NCBI GenBank assembly: GCA_026225945.1
Contig: JAMJFZ010001777.1
Coordinates: forward strand, 1 to 64,000
Direction: 5' to 3'
Origin: Cricetomys ansorgei
Taxonomy: Eukaryota > Chordata > Mammalia > Rodentia > Nesomyidae
DNA: 64,000 nucleotides
The translations under genes and the position numbers were made by a program. This document shows positions 44,478 to 56,082 of the stretch, one piece after another (position 1 is the stretch's first letter; each line of letters begins with the position of its first letter). The notes beneath the pieces were generated by a model. It made no database searches. It saw only the letters and a list, made by a program, of their open reading frames with translations, and was not told the DNA's origin.

Positions 44478-45051
44478 ACCCCCAATGTGTTATTTTAATT
44501 AGACACTTTGTAAACATGGGGGTATGGTAGAGGTGAGGAAAAGGCAGGATTTCCAGATGTTCAGGGCCGTGTTGCTCTGGAATGCAAATGGGTGGCAGTA
44601 AGTGGAATTCACAAATATCCTTACATTTCAGGATACTTCAAAAGATGCTTCTCGTACCCACAGACTGGCTGCCTTCAGAGCAACCCTGAAATGCTGGTGC
44701 TTTCCTAGCAGCTTCCTCAGAGTGACAGACATAGGTGGTCTTTGCAAGTCAGTGGTCAGCTGTGAACCTGGTGTTCATGACTGTAATTGCTGGACTGTTT
44801 TGTAACCCTCATGAGGCCATTGTGGGAGGCTCATGACATAACCATGACCACTTTTAAGTACTCCTTGTCTGCTTTCATGTCCATTCTCCCAGTTCTAAAT
44901 GTTGACTTTATAGGCTTTGAAATGACATGTTGTTTGAAGAACACAGGTCTGCAGTTTAAAAATTAGTTTATTAGCTTACTGGCCATCAGTTCATTACTTC
45001 TGCATAGCTTGGTAAGAATAACCTAGAACTTTGAGGTTTCGGGTACCTAAC
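44478..45051. other. Unassigned non-coding stretch
   Basis: No repeat or gene recognised. It ends in 'cctaac', the left target-duplication candidate of the LTR element that follows. Confidence 0.5.
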
Positions 45052-45386
45052 TGTAGTTGTTAGGCACTGTGTGGGTTCACCAAGGAAGAGATGGAGGCAT
45101 TTTCATAGGTGGAAACCCTGCCAGACCTCAGCAGAGGGAACCACTGTCATGGCCAGTGCCATACTCATAGTGGAACCCTGAGTGTCTCAGCTCAGGTGTT
45201 TTATTGTGATTCAGAACTCCTTAGGTGTTTTACTGATACCATGTGCAGATCATAAATAATTAAACATCCCCCACAGAAATTCAATACCTGCAAATAATAC
45301 AGAGTGCCAAGGCCTATGCATCCCTTTTTCCAACAGTGAACAAAAACAATTATTTTAAACACAACTAAAAATAAACTTCTACAACA
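45052..45386 (-). mobile_element. 3' LTR of a class II (ERVK-like) LTR retrotransposon
   Basis: 335 bp. On the minus strand it starts 'tgttgtagaagtttattttt' and ends in '...caactaca', the TG...CA rule. A poly-A signal AATAAA lies on the minus strand at 45200-45205. It is highly similar to 46850-47188 and to the solo LTR at 15269. The flanking bases cctaac (45046-45051) match tgtaac after the other LTR in 4 of 6 positions. Confidence 0.88.
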
Positions 45387-46849
45387 TTTCCTCTTCTCTG
45401 TATTAAAAAAAAAAAAAAAAAAAAGGCTTTCCTTTACAACACAATTTAACACTATACCAGCAAAACCATTTACAAGAGGAACAATTATGAGGCTTCTAAC
45501 ACCAGGACCAAATGAAATCAAACATCTATCAAGTTTTCTACAATGTCCTTGGACAGCAGAAAAACATTATCAATGTTCAATTATCTGGAATTTACTCAAG
45601 ATCTTCTGGGCTCCTCCAAAGGACTTGGATCATTTCTCTGGCTCCGCCATCTGTATCACATACAGCTTGTCCTCCAGGCTCTGGCTGGCTTCACTCCACT
45701 GTTGCTGCTGTTCTTGGTGGTCATCCCATGGTACTGGCATCTTCAGAATGCTGGGGTCCCTTGCTGCAATTGGGCTGTGCTTTCAACAATGGCCTCTCTT
45801 GGGCTCTCATCATGGTGTTAAGCCGCAACTTTTTTTTTACAGGATCCCTTCATTTTGGGCCTTCAACTATTATGGAGGCTGCGTCTTCATTAGTGGCCTT
45901 TCCTGGCCTCTTACAGTGCCAAGCCTCAGCTGCTCTCCAAAGACCCCTCCATGCCTTCAAAACCAGCACCCGGTGGGTTAACTCTTACAGTACCAAGTTC
46001 AGCTGCCAGCATGAGATACAACTTTGCCAGTTCTGGAAGACAGTTTCTGTGTGCTCACACTTTGGAAACATTTTCCAGATTTTAAGATAGAGTCTGGCTT
46101 GCTGGAAAAATAACTGGTCACTTGGTCTGCAGTAAGGGTCCCCTCATAGATGGAGTTCTCATCCCTGTTACCAGTATCTGGACTGCTTGTCTTTCTCTTA
46201 GGTTTGCAGGAAAAAATGCAAAAGCAAAAGCAAAAACAGAAACAAAAAACAAACAAACAGAAAAAATCCGATCAGTTTAACTAAAAGGCTTTTTTATTCC
46301 AAGTTGCAGCTTCCACAACAGCAGGGGGTCCTGGGCCAGTGGGAAGAATCTCTAGTTGAAACATTTTGGCAGTTTGATACTCCTTTTCACCACCACTGTG
46401 GGTAAACATACATACTTCTTCATAGAACTCAAACACAAGACCCACTTCAGCTTCACACACAAACAATGCAGTTATCAGAAAACTCAGTTTGTGAAACAGT
46501 AAGCTAGCACCAGCAATGGGAGGGATCCTCAGCTCCATGATCAGGAAAAGCAGCAAGAACCTTGCTTTTCCCTGTTCCCATCTGAATTCTTATTTCTAAG
46601 GGCCTTCATTAGAGGCCTCTGTGGCTCTCACCTCAAAGCTTCTTTCCTCATTTATTTATTAATTTCACAACCTTTTCTCTTAAAGAGGATTATTTCCTTT
46701 CTCTCCTCTTCCTTCAGGAGCCTTCAATTAACACCTTAATCTCTATCTTCTGGTGGCTTACTTGAGCTTCTGGAATTTCTTTCTCTTCTTCCTTATCTCC
46801 ACGTTGGGTTAGCTGGCTTGATTTCAGGACCCACATTGCAGGTGCCACT
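45387..46849 (-). mobile_element. Internal region of the non-autonomous LTR element
   Basis: 1463 bp between the two LTRs. On the minus strand a primer-binding-site-like stretch (46830-46847, TGGCACCTGCAATGTGGG, recalling lysine-tRNA sites of class II retroviruses) lies 2 bases inside the right LTR. A purine tract CAGAGAAGAGGAAA (45387-45400) abuts the left LTR, as a polypurine tract should. A 20-base A run on the plus strand (45405-45424) is next to it. No gag, protease, reverse transcriptase or envelope motif is visible; the longest ORF (192 codons, 45512-46090) is antisense. The element must have depended on proteins from elsewhere. Confidence 0.82.
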
Positions 46850-47188
46850 TGTAGTAGTTGTAGGCTGCTGTGGGGTTTCACCAAAGATGACAACAAAGAG
46901 GTATATTTCATAATTGCAAACCCTGCCAGACCTCAGCAGAGGGAACCACCACCATGGTCAGCGCCATACTCAATTGACAGTGGAAACCCGAGCATCTGAG
47001 CTCAGGTGTTTTATTGATTCAGAACTCCTTAGGTGCTCTACTGATACCACGTGCAGACCAAAAGCAATTAAATAAGCCCCACAGAAATCCAACACCTGCA
47101 AATAGTACAAAACGTCCTAGACAGCCCCTCACCCAACAGTGCATAAAACAATTATTTTATATATAACTAACAATTAACTTCTGCAACA
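46850..47188 (-). mobile_element. 5' LTR of the class II LTR retrotransposon
   Basis: 339 bp, sharing blocks with the left LTR such as 'ccctgccagacctcagcaga', 'gagctcaggtgttttattg' and 'cagaactccttaggtg'. The minus-strand poly-A signal is at 47010-47015. Transcription would run from here leftwards. Differences between the two LTRs show that the insertion is old. Confidence 0.88.
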
Positions 47189-48570
47189 TGTAACTACTCT
47201 GCCACATCCTGGAAGCACTACAAAATTGCGTCTTAAACAATGTGTCAGAGATTGTTAGCTGACACTCAGCATCAATTTCTTCTTTATTCCTTTGTATAAA
47301 AATAGGTGTTTTATTTGTGGTGGCAATGACTCCAGTCAAGTGACTACGCATTCCAATAGCCCTTCTTTATCGTCAAGGTGACAATGTGTAAGTGAATGAG
47401 ATTCAAGTTCTAAAAGTGTCCGGAAGTCTCACAGAAGGCACCTCATGCTAGCTGACTTACATGGGGAGACCTCGCTGTCATCTGACCATCTTTTCTGATG
47501 CTTTGACAGCAGATAGATGGTGCTGTTTTGCCTCGTCAAGTTGTCTTCAGACCAGAAGCTAAGTACCATAAGGGTGGGGCCAAACGATAGAAAGAGTCTG
47601 TATATATCACTTGTGGAGCTTCTAGATTAGTTCCAGGCGAACTGTCTATCTCCAGATTTCTAGAGGAAAAGCGTCTGTTTAAACTACTGTTTTCCTGATG
47701 GCTTTGCTGGATGCAGCCACCTAATTCACATAGATCACATGCCGTGATCGTGGTTTGGAAACCATGGCTTGGACACAGTCTGCAGTGTTCACTGGGAAAT
47801 CCTTACTCTCATATTTGTACATACATACAGTTAGATAGTGAGAAATATTTAAATAATAAATCTAGGCAGCCATGTAAAACACAGCACTATTAGATAGTTC
47901 AGTGTTAAGTGGGCAGATCCTCAAGGCTCTGGGGAGGCCTTACCTCTGGCTAAGGTGGCAGGAATGGATCATGGTAATTAGAATTTAAACTTAATAGGTA
48001 AAGAATGGAGAGATAAGTGACAAGTGAAAGATGTGAGCGTGAAAAAAATTTTAAAAAATGGTCCAGATAACTCCTGAAGCCATGACAAACTGGAGTGCTT
48101 AAAGGGAGCCTATGTGGGAAAGCAGAGGAAAATTTGTCTGGCTCTCCAGAAATTTCTAATGATACCACTATCTTAGTCATTATAGATGAGGTTGTGTGGG
48201 GCCATCCAGTCTCTTCACACTGTACTGAAAGTTCTACTATTTTCATGCTTTGCTTCCCAGGGCATCTGTCATGCCCCACCCTCTTCTAGAAGAGGCTCTA
48301 TTGAGCTCTGTGCCTCCCTCTGCAGGTGTGGCACTCAGCACAGTTAGTGACCTCCAAGTGAGGGGAAGCTAGTTTGGGGACAAGACTAGGTCAAGTCCTC
48401 TGTGAGGTTGTTAGACAGCACGTAGCTGGTGTTCAGCCTTTGGGCTTTGGAGTTAACCCTCTGACAGGAAGGATCTCTATCACTGAAGATACAGCTGTTC
48501 TGACAAAGAAGCCAGCTCTTGGCTCCTGTGCAACCATGCTTCTCTGCATCCCATGAAAGTCCAGGACCAT
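47189..48570. other. Unassigned non-coding stretch
   Basis: Starts with tgtaac, the right target-duplication candidate. No repeat or gene recognised. Short ORFs (60-109 codons) have no recognisable features. Confidence 0.5.
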
Positions 48571-48876
48571 CTTAGTTACTTTTTGTTGCTGCGATAAGCT
48601 ACTGTGACCACGGCAACTTAAAAGAAGAAAGAGTTTATGGCGGCAGAGCAAAGGAACAGCTGGGAAACCACATCTTGATCCACAGCCATGAGGCCAAAGA
48701 AAGATCCTAGAAATGGTGCAAGTCTTTTGAAACCCCAAGACCCACTCCCAGTGACACACCTCCTCCAACAAGTTCACACCTCCTAATCCTTTCCAAACAG
48801 TTCCACCAAATGGGAAAGAAATAATCAAATATATGAGCCTATCAGGGCCATTTTCATTCAAACCACCACAAGGGCC
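48571..48876 (-). mobile_element. Rodent MaLR/RMER-like repeat
   Basis: The plus strand shows 'cttagttactttttgttgct', 'actgtgaccacggcaactta', 'agtgacacacctcctccaac', 'aatatatgagcctatcaggg' and 'ccattttcattcaaaccacc'. Same family as 43616 but lacking part of the centre. The 159-codon minus-strand ORF (48433-48912) overlaps it and is not a gene. Confidence 0.8.
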
Positions 48877-49019
48877 TTCGGTCACTACACTTCTCTTCAG
48901 TCTCCTACACAACCCACTACATTTACTGGCTGTAAGTAAGATGAGTTGTCTAAGGCTCCTGGCATGGCCTATCTACTTGCATAGGACACAAAGTTCATAA
49001 AGGAATTGCTTTTTCTTAA

Positions 49020-49186
49020 ATAGCATTTCTATTAGATTTATTTAGTGTGGGGGGGCACATATTTGCCATAGCACAAGTGTGTTGGTCGGAGGACAACTTG
49101 CCAATACCACCATGGAACCAGGAGGAGATCAGGTCATCAGGCTTGTTGGCAAGAGCTTTTACCTACTGAGCCATCTTCCTGGCCCA
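49020..49186 (-). repeat. B3-class SINE
   Basis: 'tggtcggaggacaacttgcc', 'gatcaggtcatcaggcttgt' and 'tggcaagagcttttacctac', then 'tgagccatcttcctggccc'. The tRNA-like head is on the right. Confidence 0.88.
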
Positions 49187-49232
49187 AGGAATTGCTTTGA
49201 ATGCTGACAGGAAAAGTAGTCCTGCTACTGAT

Positions 49233-49480
49233 ATTTGTCACTGTGTTGGTTAATAATGATTGTCAGTTTGACTGAATCTGGAATCAACTAAGAAACATGC
49301 CTCTGTGGGGACCTGCTGATGGTATTTCCAGGGAGAATAAACTGACAGAGAAAGATTTCCCCAGAATGCTTAGTACCCTCTAGCCGCAGCCCCAGATGTA
49401 AAAAAGTTCAAGGGGAAAGTGGAGCTGTTTTGGACCATTTGCTGGCAGTATGCGGGTGGCAAGCAAAAATGAGCGACCTG
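49233..49480 (+). mobile_element. Rodent MT-like LTR fragment
   Basis: 'tgttggttaataatgattgt', 'gaatctggaatcaactaaga' and 'aacatgcctctgtggggacc' match the start of a common rodent MaLR-type LTR. The similarity fades after about 49350. Confidence 0.6.
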
Positions 49481-50590
49481 GTTTGTGTTTGCAGCTGGCC
49501 TCTCCTCCAGCCTTCAACGGCTCCCTTTCCTGGCTGCTCACTCCTCAGAGGGCACATCCTTAATGTGCAGTGCTGACAAGGCATTTCAGTCCAGCAGCTA
49601 ATTAAAATCACTCTTTGGCTCCGTGTGACAGGTCCTTCAGACGCATAAATCAGAAGTTACTAATGATGTGACTTTTCTCATCTCCTTGTCTTTTCTTAAC
49701 AGGTTGACTGCTTTCATCATGAGTACCCCCCTCCATAAAAACCCTAAACAAATAAGACAATAAAACTATTGGTGAAAATGTCTGATACATTTTTGGCTTT
49801 CTGAGCCAGCAATACACAGTCAGAAATACAAAAGAAAGAAAAACAAAAACAAAACAAAGAAAAGCTTTACTCTTGCTGTTCAATGCAGGAATATAAGAAA
49901 CCAACGTAGGGCGCTAAAAGAAAAATCAGACAATGATCTATCAGTTACACACCTGTGAGTCATTCTAAGGTGGAATTGAGGGAGACCCAGAGTTACCTGG
50001 AATGCAAACACAGCCTGGCCAGAGTCCAAACACCAGAGTGACCAAACAAAAAGATCCCCAGGAAAGAGGAGCCAGTAAGTAAAGCTCTTGACAGCACCGA
50101 CATTGGTGAAAAATGGCCTTGGAGATTTCTCATTAAGGATATCTGAAACCATAGTTCTTATCTCGCTCTGCTTCCCCTTTTCTCAGTTGGGGCGCAGACA
50201 GTCTCCTCCCTCCAGTTTTATCCTGCGATAGAGGCAAGCTGCATTCAGGAAGGTCAGATCCGATTGGGTGGATGGGTTAGGTTACTGCTCCCAGCTGATG
50301 AAAAAATGAAGCTTCAAAGCTGCCCATTCTTTCCTAAGAGCCACACCCAGCAAAAATAACCCTTAAAAACACACTACCGGTGACAGTTCTTGGGAAAATG
50401 GGATAATTTAAAAGCAAAAAAGACAAAAACAAAAACAAAACCCAAGTCTGATCATTAGCAGCCTGAAAAAAATGCATTAGAAGGTTCTGAGGAAAGACTG
50501 TTTTTTGTTAATTCATGCCCACAGTCTTCCAATCCTTAGAGTTCTTTGCGAGACCCTGCAATAGCTGATTTCTCAGACACTAATTTTCTG
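49481..50590. other. Unassigned non-coding stretch
   Basis: AAAC-rich patches at 49838-49862 and 50417-50443. No repeat family or gene recognised. Confidence 0.5.
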
Positions 50591-50611
50591 TTACTAGTTC
50601 TATTCTTTGTG

Positions 50612-50752
50612 ATATTTTATTTATTTATTTGTTTGTTTTTTTAATTTTATGTGCATTGGTGTAAGGGTGTCATGTGGGTGCTGGGAAATGAACCCAGCTC
50701 CTCTGGAAGATAGCCAGTGCTCTTAACCACTGAGCCATCTCTCCAGCTCCCC
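50612..50752 (-). repeat. B3/B2 SINE, internally deleted
   Basis: TTTA/TTTG units (50612-50645), then 'ttatgtgcattggtgtaagg', 'gggtgctgggaaatgaaccc', 'gccagtgctcttaaccactg' and 'agccatctctccagctcccc'. The middle of the SINE is missing. Confidence 0.9.
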
Positions 50753-51184
50753 TTATGAGATTTATTAAAGAGAAGAAATAATCTTTTACTTATTTTGTAG
50801 TTACCAGATAAAAAAAATCCCAAAACCAAACTGAAAAATGCTGCTTGGATGTATTACATACACAAAGAAACCTAAATTTTAAAATCCAAAAGTTAATTTG
50901 TGTTTGTGAGAATATATATTAAATAGTCACCAAAATGACTTTTTAAAAAAATAACAATGAGAATAACTGAAAGCATAAAGAGATAAAATTAAAAAGTGTT
51001 ATTTTTAAAAAAAGAGCATAACTTAAGTGTCTTTACTAAAAGAAAGCATGATATGTCATATGTTTTATGTCAGAAATATATGCAAAATATCTGAGTCTGT
51101 ACTGCGAATTACTGAAATAATAAGGTGTATTAACTCTTCCTTAATGAAGAACACGGGTTAAACATCGGTACTTAAAATGCTTTT
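50753..51184. other. Unassigned AT-rich stretch
   Basis: Very A/T-rich. It may be a more diverged continuation of the L1 that follows, but no recognisable match is seen. Confidence 0.4.
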
Positions 51185-51600
51185 GCCCAGATATTTGGAT
51201 AAATGGGTAATGAAAATGTGGTACGAAAACACAATGGAATCTCATTCAGTTGTGAAGAAAAATGAAATTATGAAATCTGAAGGAAAATGAAACCTGGAAA
51301 GTGTTCTATTAAGTAAGGTGAGTCCAACTCAGAAGGACGAAAATCACACCTATTCTTTCATACACAGGTCCTACCTCTTCATGTATGTGTTAGTGCCTGT
51401 GAATACGGCCATAGGCCAGGAAGCTGGGAGGAGGGTCATGAGAGGGAAAAGAGGGAGGACTCTCGTGATGGGAAAACAGAAGAGACTACAGGGTAGAAGG
51501 GTAAAAAAGAGGAGGCAAGGAGGGGGAGAATCAAGGAAAAAAATGTTGAAAAGGTGCCATAATAAAACTAATATTTGGTATGTTAAATAAACAGGTTTAT
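51185..51600 (+). mobile_element. L1 LINE 3' end
   Basis: 'atgaaaatgtggtacgaaaa', 'cacaatggaatctcattcag', 'agaaaaatgaaattatgaaa' and 'cagaaggacgaaaatcacac' match the junction of L1 ORF2 and the 3' UTR. The purine-rich 51420-51550 segment is typical of rodent L1 3' UTRs. The 90-codon ORF at 51318-51590 is part of the dead element. Confidence 0.75.
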
Positions 51601-52843
51601 TTTTCAAATGCTACGCAGAGATTTGTACTGTAACATTAAGGCGTTACATGATGTTATTCACGAGTAGCTTCCAGCCTCCAGGGACTTAAAATCCAGAGAT
51701 GAACTTTTGTTCCTGCTACATGCTCACTGTCCTCAAAGTGTCATCATTGATAATAGTGACCTGAAAACTAGACTGGATCCTGAGTCCACGTGGTGTCATT
51801 TAGTCTCTAGCAGCAAGCCTGGGCCCCTGTGTTTTTCTTACTGGTTACCCTGGTTCTCTCGGGCTTCCTGGTTTAGAACCACTGTGCAAGACAGGTTCAT
51901 TACATCATGATTGATTTTCCTCTGTGATTTCCTTTTTAGATTTCATACCTGTTGCCTGTTGGATTCCTCAGGACCACGATTTGTGACAAAATGATGTTGG
52001 CCCAGGGCTTTAAGATGATAATTGATGTCTAAAGATCAGACAAAACTGAACTTAACAACCAACTCCAGGCAGATAGCCTGAGAGTCACTATTTCTAAACT
52101 TCCTTCTTACTGAAGTGTGGCCTAAAGGGTGTTGATGTTGTTGGCATTCTTCCCACTATTGGATCAAACCAACTGGCTTTGAGAAACAATCCAAACCTAA
52201 GTATAGGTGGTGTTTCCAGAGAAATATCCCAATTAATGGGGCAAAGGGGAACTTGTCCATACCAAGATGGAGTTACTTATGTAAGGCTTAAACCAAAGGA
52301 GGTCAAAGAGGTCATGAGGGAGGGGACATAATGCTTGCACGTCTGAGATAGGAGCCAATCAAAAGACGCTCTGAAAGTCCCTTTGAACATATGTTCATGA
52401 TGGGAACTGTTATAGAAACTCCCCGACAGCACAAATATTACAGATAAAATTACATATGAAGAACATTGCCTGTCACTATCCACATCACCAACCCCTGCCA
52501 TGAGATTTTGTGCCTAATGAGCTTTATCTCCCCTCCTTTTCCCAAGTTTTTCTGTCTCAGTCTCCCCTCAGGCCAGTGTCCCACCACATTCTAGATTCCA
52601 GACTCTGACTCCCTGTATGTCGCCTTCTGTGTTGTACTTAACAAAACCAGAACTCGGCAAGCTTTTAGAATGTGTTCTCTGAGACTCTGGCGCATCATTT
52701 GTGCTGTGTTTCAAAGATCAGTCACAGTCCACCACAACAGACCCACACTCTAGCGAATGGGCAGGAGGAAGAGATTATGCAAATTTCAAACAGGAAAATG
52801 ATTGGAATTATTTTGTTGTCCAAATGAAACACAAAATAAAGAC
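51601..52843. other. Unassigned non-coding stretch
   Basis: No repeat or gene recognised. Confidence 0.5.
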
Positions 52844-52936
52844 CACATCCCTCTTCTGCTCCTCTTCCTCCTTCCCTGCATCTTCCCTCCTTCTCCTCCC
52901 TTCCTCTTCCTCCTCCTCTTCTTCCTCATTCTCAGA
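52844..52936. repeat. Polypyrimidine (TCC/TTC) tract
   Basis: About 90 bases of CTT, TCC and CCTT motifs. Confidence 0.9.
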
Positions 52937-53017
52937 AGACATGGGCTAGAACGTGTTGATTTCTAATCACACTGAAATGCACTGGCGGAGGCTGCCGAGA
53001 TGATCCGGCAGCTGCAG

Positions 53018-53361
53018 TAATTTAAATAGACTCATATATTTGAATACTTGGTCACCAGAGAGTGGCATTACTAAGAGGTGTGGCCTTGTTAGAGGAAATA
53101 TGTCACTGGGGGTGAGCTTTGAAGTTTTAGGAGCTCAAGCCAGGCCCAGTGGTGGACACTGTCCTGCTGCCTGCCAATCCTGATGTAGAACATTCAGTCC
53201 CCTCTCCAGAACCACATCTGCCTGTATGCTGCCATGCTTCCTTCCATGATGACAATGGGCTAAACCTCTGAACTGTAAGGCAGCCCCAATTAAATTCTTC
53301 CCTTTTTAAGAGTTGCTGTGGTCAAGGTGTCTCTTCACAGCAGTAGAAACCCTAACTACGG
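53018..53361 (+). mobile_element. Rodent MaLR/RMER-like repeat
   Basis: 'agactcatatatttgaatac', 'ttggtcaccagagagtggca', 'agaggtgtggccttgttaga', 'ctgaactgtaaggcagcccc' and 'aattaaattcttcccttttt', then 'tgtctcttcacagcagtaga'. An RSINE1 follows directly. Confidence 0.8.
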
Positions 53362-53641
53362 CAGTAGGTAAAGTGCTTGTTGCACAAGTGTGAAGGTCTG
53401 AGTTTGACACACAGAGCCCATAAAAATCCAGATATGGTGGCTTCCATCTGTAACCCACGCACTTTACCATGAGGTGAGAGGCAGAGATGAGAGACTCACA
53501 CGCAGATTTGTGGGCCTGCAAGTCTGGGATTTGTGGGCAGCAGAAACAAGAAAGATCTTGTTTCAACAAAGTGGAAGGAGAGAATTGACTCCTAAAAGCT
53601 GTCCTCTGAACTCCATGTGCAAGATGTGGCATACTGCACAC
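53362..53641 (+). repeat. RSINE1/B4 composite SINE
   Basis: 'gtaggtaaagtgcttgttgc', 'gtgaaggtctgagtttgaca', 'agatatggtggcttccatct' and 'ctcctaaaagctgtcctctg'. The A-rich tail has become an AAT array. Confidence 0.8.
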
Positions 53642-53685
<44 letters not shown>

Positions 53686-53707
53686 TAATAATGATGATGA
53701 TGATGAT
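53642..53707. repeat. (AAT)n-(ATG)n microsatellite
   Basis: About 14 AAT units (53642-53685) then about 6 ATG units (53690-53707), at the 3' end of the RSINE1. Confidence 0.97.
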
Positions 53708-54225
53708 AAAATAATATTAATAGTAAAGTATAAGGATGAAAAATGAAATTCAGGTTTTTTACCAGGCCAATTCAGATATGTATTTACAGCATGATATAAA
53801 ATAAACCACAACATAACATTTATATTCATAAGCATCTTGAAGTAATTTTACTGTAAACTGATTATAGATAATTGGGAAAATTAGGGTATAAAGAAAAAAT
53901 ATTCATGCTCCCAGACTGTGGAAGCTGCGATGGCAAACACTTGACTGTTACCCTCTCAGCACATTACATGACTCGAACTGTGTTCCAGCAATCTGGTAGG
54001 GGAAAGGGAGAGGAGCTGGGCATGGCTATAATTTTATTAACCCGGGAGAGATGGCTCAAATATTAAATTAAAATAAAGGTGGGGCAGTGACTTTTTTCTT
54101 CCAAGCAGCAGTGGAGAGAGATTGCAACCAGGGCCACATACACATCAGGAAAGTGTTCTACCAGTGAGCATTATCCATGGCCCAGCTTCTTTCTGGGTGC
54201 ACCTGCTACGTCAGGTGGGCATCTA
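53708..54225. other. Unassigned non-coding stretch
   Basis: AT-rich. A B3-like patch may occur around 54110-54190 ('gaaagtgttctaccagtgag'), too weak to assign. Confidence 0.45.
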
Positions 54226-54400
54226 ACCTCTCCACAATTGAAGTTCTAGTCAGTCAATCAGCTTTTGTAGGTGAGTCTTCTTTCTAGAAACTTTAGCTTA
54301 TATATTTTACAGAAGCATTGCGTTTTTTGGGTTCCCACAAGAATCCCTACATTCTCTTCCTGTGCAGAGCCACATTGAAGCAAAGTCCATCTGAGTCTAT
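54226..54400 (+). repeat. Direct repeat A, copy 1 (LTR-like)
   Basis: The order 'aagttctagtcagtcaatca', 'gtgagtcttctttctagaaa', 'ctttagcttatatattttac', 'gggttcccacaagaatccct' and 'ttcctgtgcagagcc' is repeated at 55664-55842. Confidence 0.7.
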
Positions 54401-55279
54401 CTGAGAAAACCTTCTTCCCAGGGGTTCATTTTATTCAGGCTGGGTGCCATGTTGGCTGTTCTCCTACTGCTTCATAGTATCTGGTCCACCCTTCCTACAC
54501 TAAACCCTGTGATGCTGGGACCAAGATTCCCCAAACTGCATTTCCCAGACTCCTTTGCTATTTTGTTTCCTGCTAGTTTTATCTATCAGAAATAGCACAG
54601 GAGAGTAGGTGGCTGTAGTAAGAAAGTAGGCGTTGCTGTACTGTTTGTTCCAGGCCCTGTTGGTAGTGTCTAGGACTGGCCATTTACTCTAGAAAGGGCC
54701 TTTGGTTTCAGACTTTATAAAGTCAACAATGAGCTAACCACGGTGGAGCATAAGCACCTTCTATCTCCACATGGAACCCTTGATGATTCTAGTCTTTGCT
54801 CACTATGGCTTCTTTTACTTTGCTATCTGTGGTGTGAACAGAACATTTGGTAGCTCTGCTTCCTTTGCTACCAGATCAACTCTGTAGAACTACCTTTTGC
54901 TCTTTTAATCCTCTGGTACCTGGAAAGCTCATTTACAAAATTAATCCAGGTATTTAAAAAAAATGCCTAGTGAGACAGAAGTTTTCCTCAAGAGAACTGA
55001 TACCTTGGGGAGGGATCCTGTGGTTTAATCCTGTTCTTCCTCAGAGGGAATCCTTCCCTCTGTCAGTGACATGGCATTTCAGGCTCTGGCATGAGACCCT
55101 TTAAGAGGTCGGATAGTTGAAAACACCCAAGCCTGAGTCTCCCTTGCTCTATTTCTGTCCTCTCCTTGCATTCTCTTGTCTGGGCATTATAAGCAGGGGA
55201 CTGGGTTTGTGCTTGAGCAGGGGCCGGGAGGAAATGGTGGGGAGAAGAAAAATGTTACTACTGCAAAAAACTCTAGGTA
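54401..55279. other. Stretch between direct repeats, possible ancient repeat
   Basis: 'ccaagattccccaaactgca', 'tttcccagactcctttgcta' and 'aactaccttttgctctttta' resemble an old mammal-wide repeat that I cannot name with confidence. No gene seen. Confidence 0.4.
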
Positions 55280-55842
55280 GCCACAGTCAGCATAAACACA
55301 CAGCTCAAAGGGGACAAAAGTTTGTTCTGGAGCCAAATATGAGTGACCGTGGCCCAGAAACACAGATTATCCCAAATTCTAGGTTCCTACGTGATGACTC
55401 TTTTATGAAATTCATGAGGTAAAATCAAAGTACTTTTCAAACACAAGGGTGGGATACATCAAGAAGGCGGATACAGCAAAGTGGGAAAATCTCTGCTGTA
55501 AACTTCAGATGCTGGCTGATGATGGCCTTAGCCTTTAGGATGGTGGAAGCAAGGGGTCTGTTTGTACATTTTAAGAGAACTTGCCACAGGATGTTGGTTA
55601 CACATAGAGGTGGGCGGTGAGTGGCTGTTTAAGGAGGTAAGATAAGTAAGATATTTAGCTCTCGCCCTCCACAGTCCCTGAAGTTCTAATCAGCTAATCA
55701 GCCTCAGTAGAAAGTTCAGTGTAGATGAGACTTCTTCCCAGGAAGTTTAGTTTACATATTTTATGTCGATGTTGCATTTTTCTGGTTTCCACAAGGATCC
55801 TTAAGGTCTCTTTCTGTGCTGACTGCCACTGAAGTTGCAAAA
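55280..55842 (+). mobile_element. Rodent LTR-like repeat including direct repeat A, copy 2
   Basis: 'ggagccaaatatgagtgacc', 'gtggcccagaaacacagatt' is a string that I associate with a rodent RMER/LTR family. 55664-55842 repeats copy 1: 'aagttctaatcagctaatca', 'gatgagacttcttcccagga', 'agtttagtttacatatttta' and 'ggtttccacaaggatcctta'. It may be the right LTR of a decayed element that began near 54226. Confidence 0.5.
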
Positions 55843-55920
55843 TTATTAACAACATATTATTGCTTTAAGCATTAACTTTTAGAATACACATTCTCATTGT
55901 CTAGTACTGACCCGGTATTT

Positions 55921-55962
55921 TGTGTTCGTGTGTGTGTGTGTGTGTCTGTGTGTGTGTGTGTA
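55921..55962. repeat. (GT)n microsatellite
   Basis: About 18 GT units with one C and one TC interruption. Confidence 0.95.
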
Positions 55963-56082
55963 AAAATAGATATTTTGCAGTACTCTGTTAGTTATACTTT
56001 TCAGAGATTAGAAAGTGGAAGACTCAGCATTAACAGGGCTTCAAATTAGGTGAGAAATCTCATGAAAGCATTTAATGCATTT

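Noticed and set aside
45512..46090. 192-codon plus-strand ORF, the longest in the window
   Set aside because: It lies inside the LTR element, antisense to the direction shown by its LTRs, primer-binding site and polypurine tract. No retroviral or host domain is visible.
48433..48912. 159-codon minus-strand ORF
   Set aside because: Most of it overlaps a rodent MaLR/RMER-like repeat.
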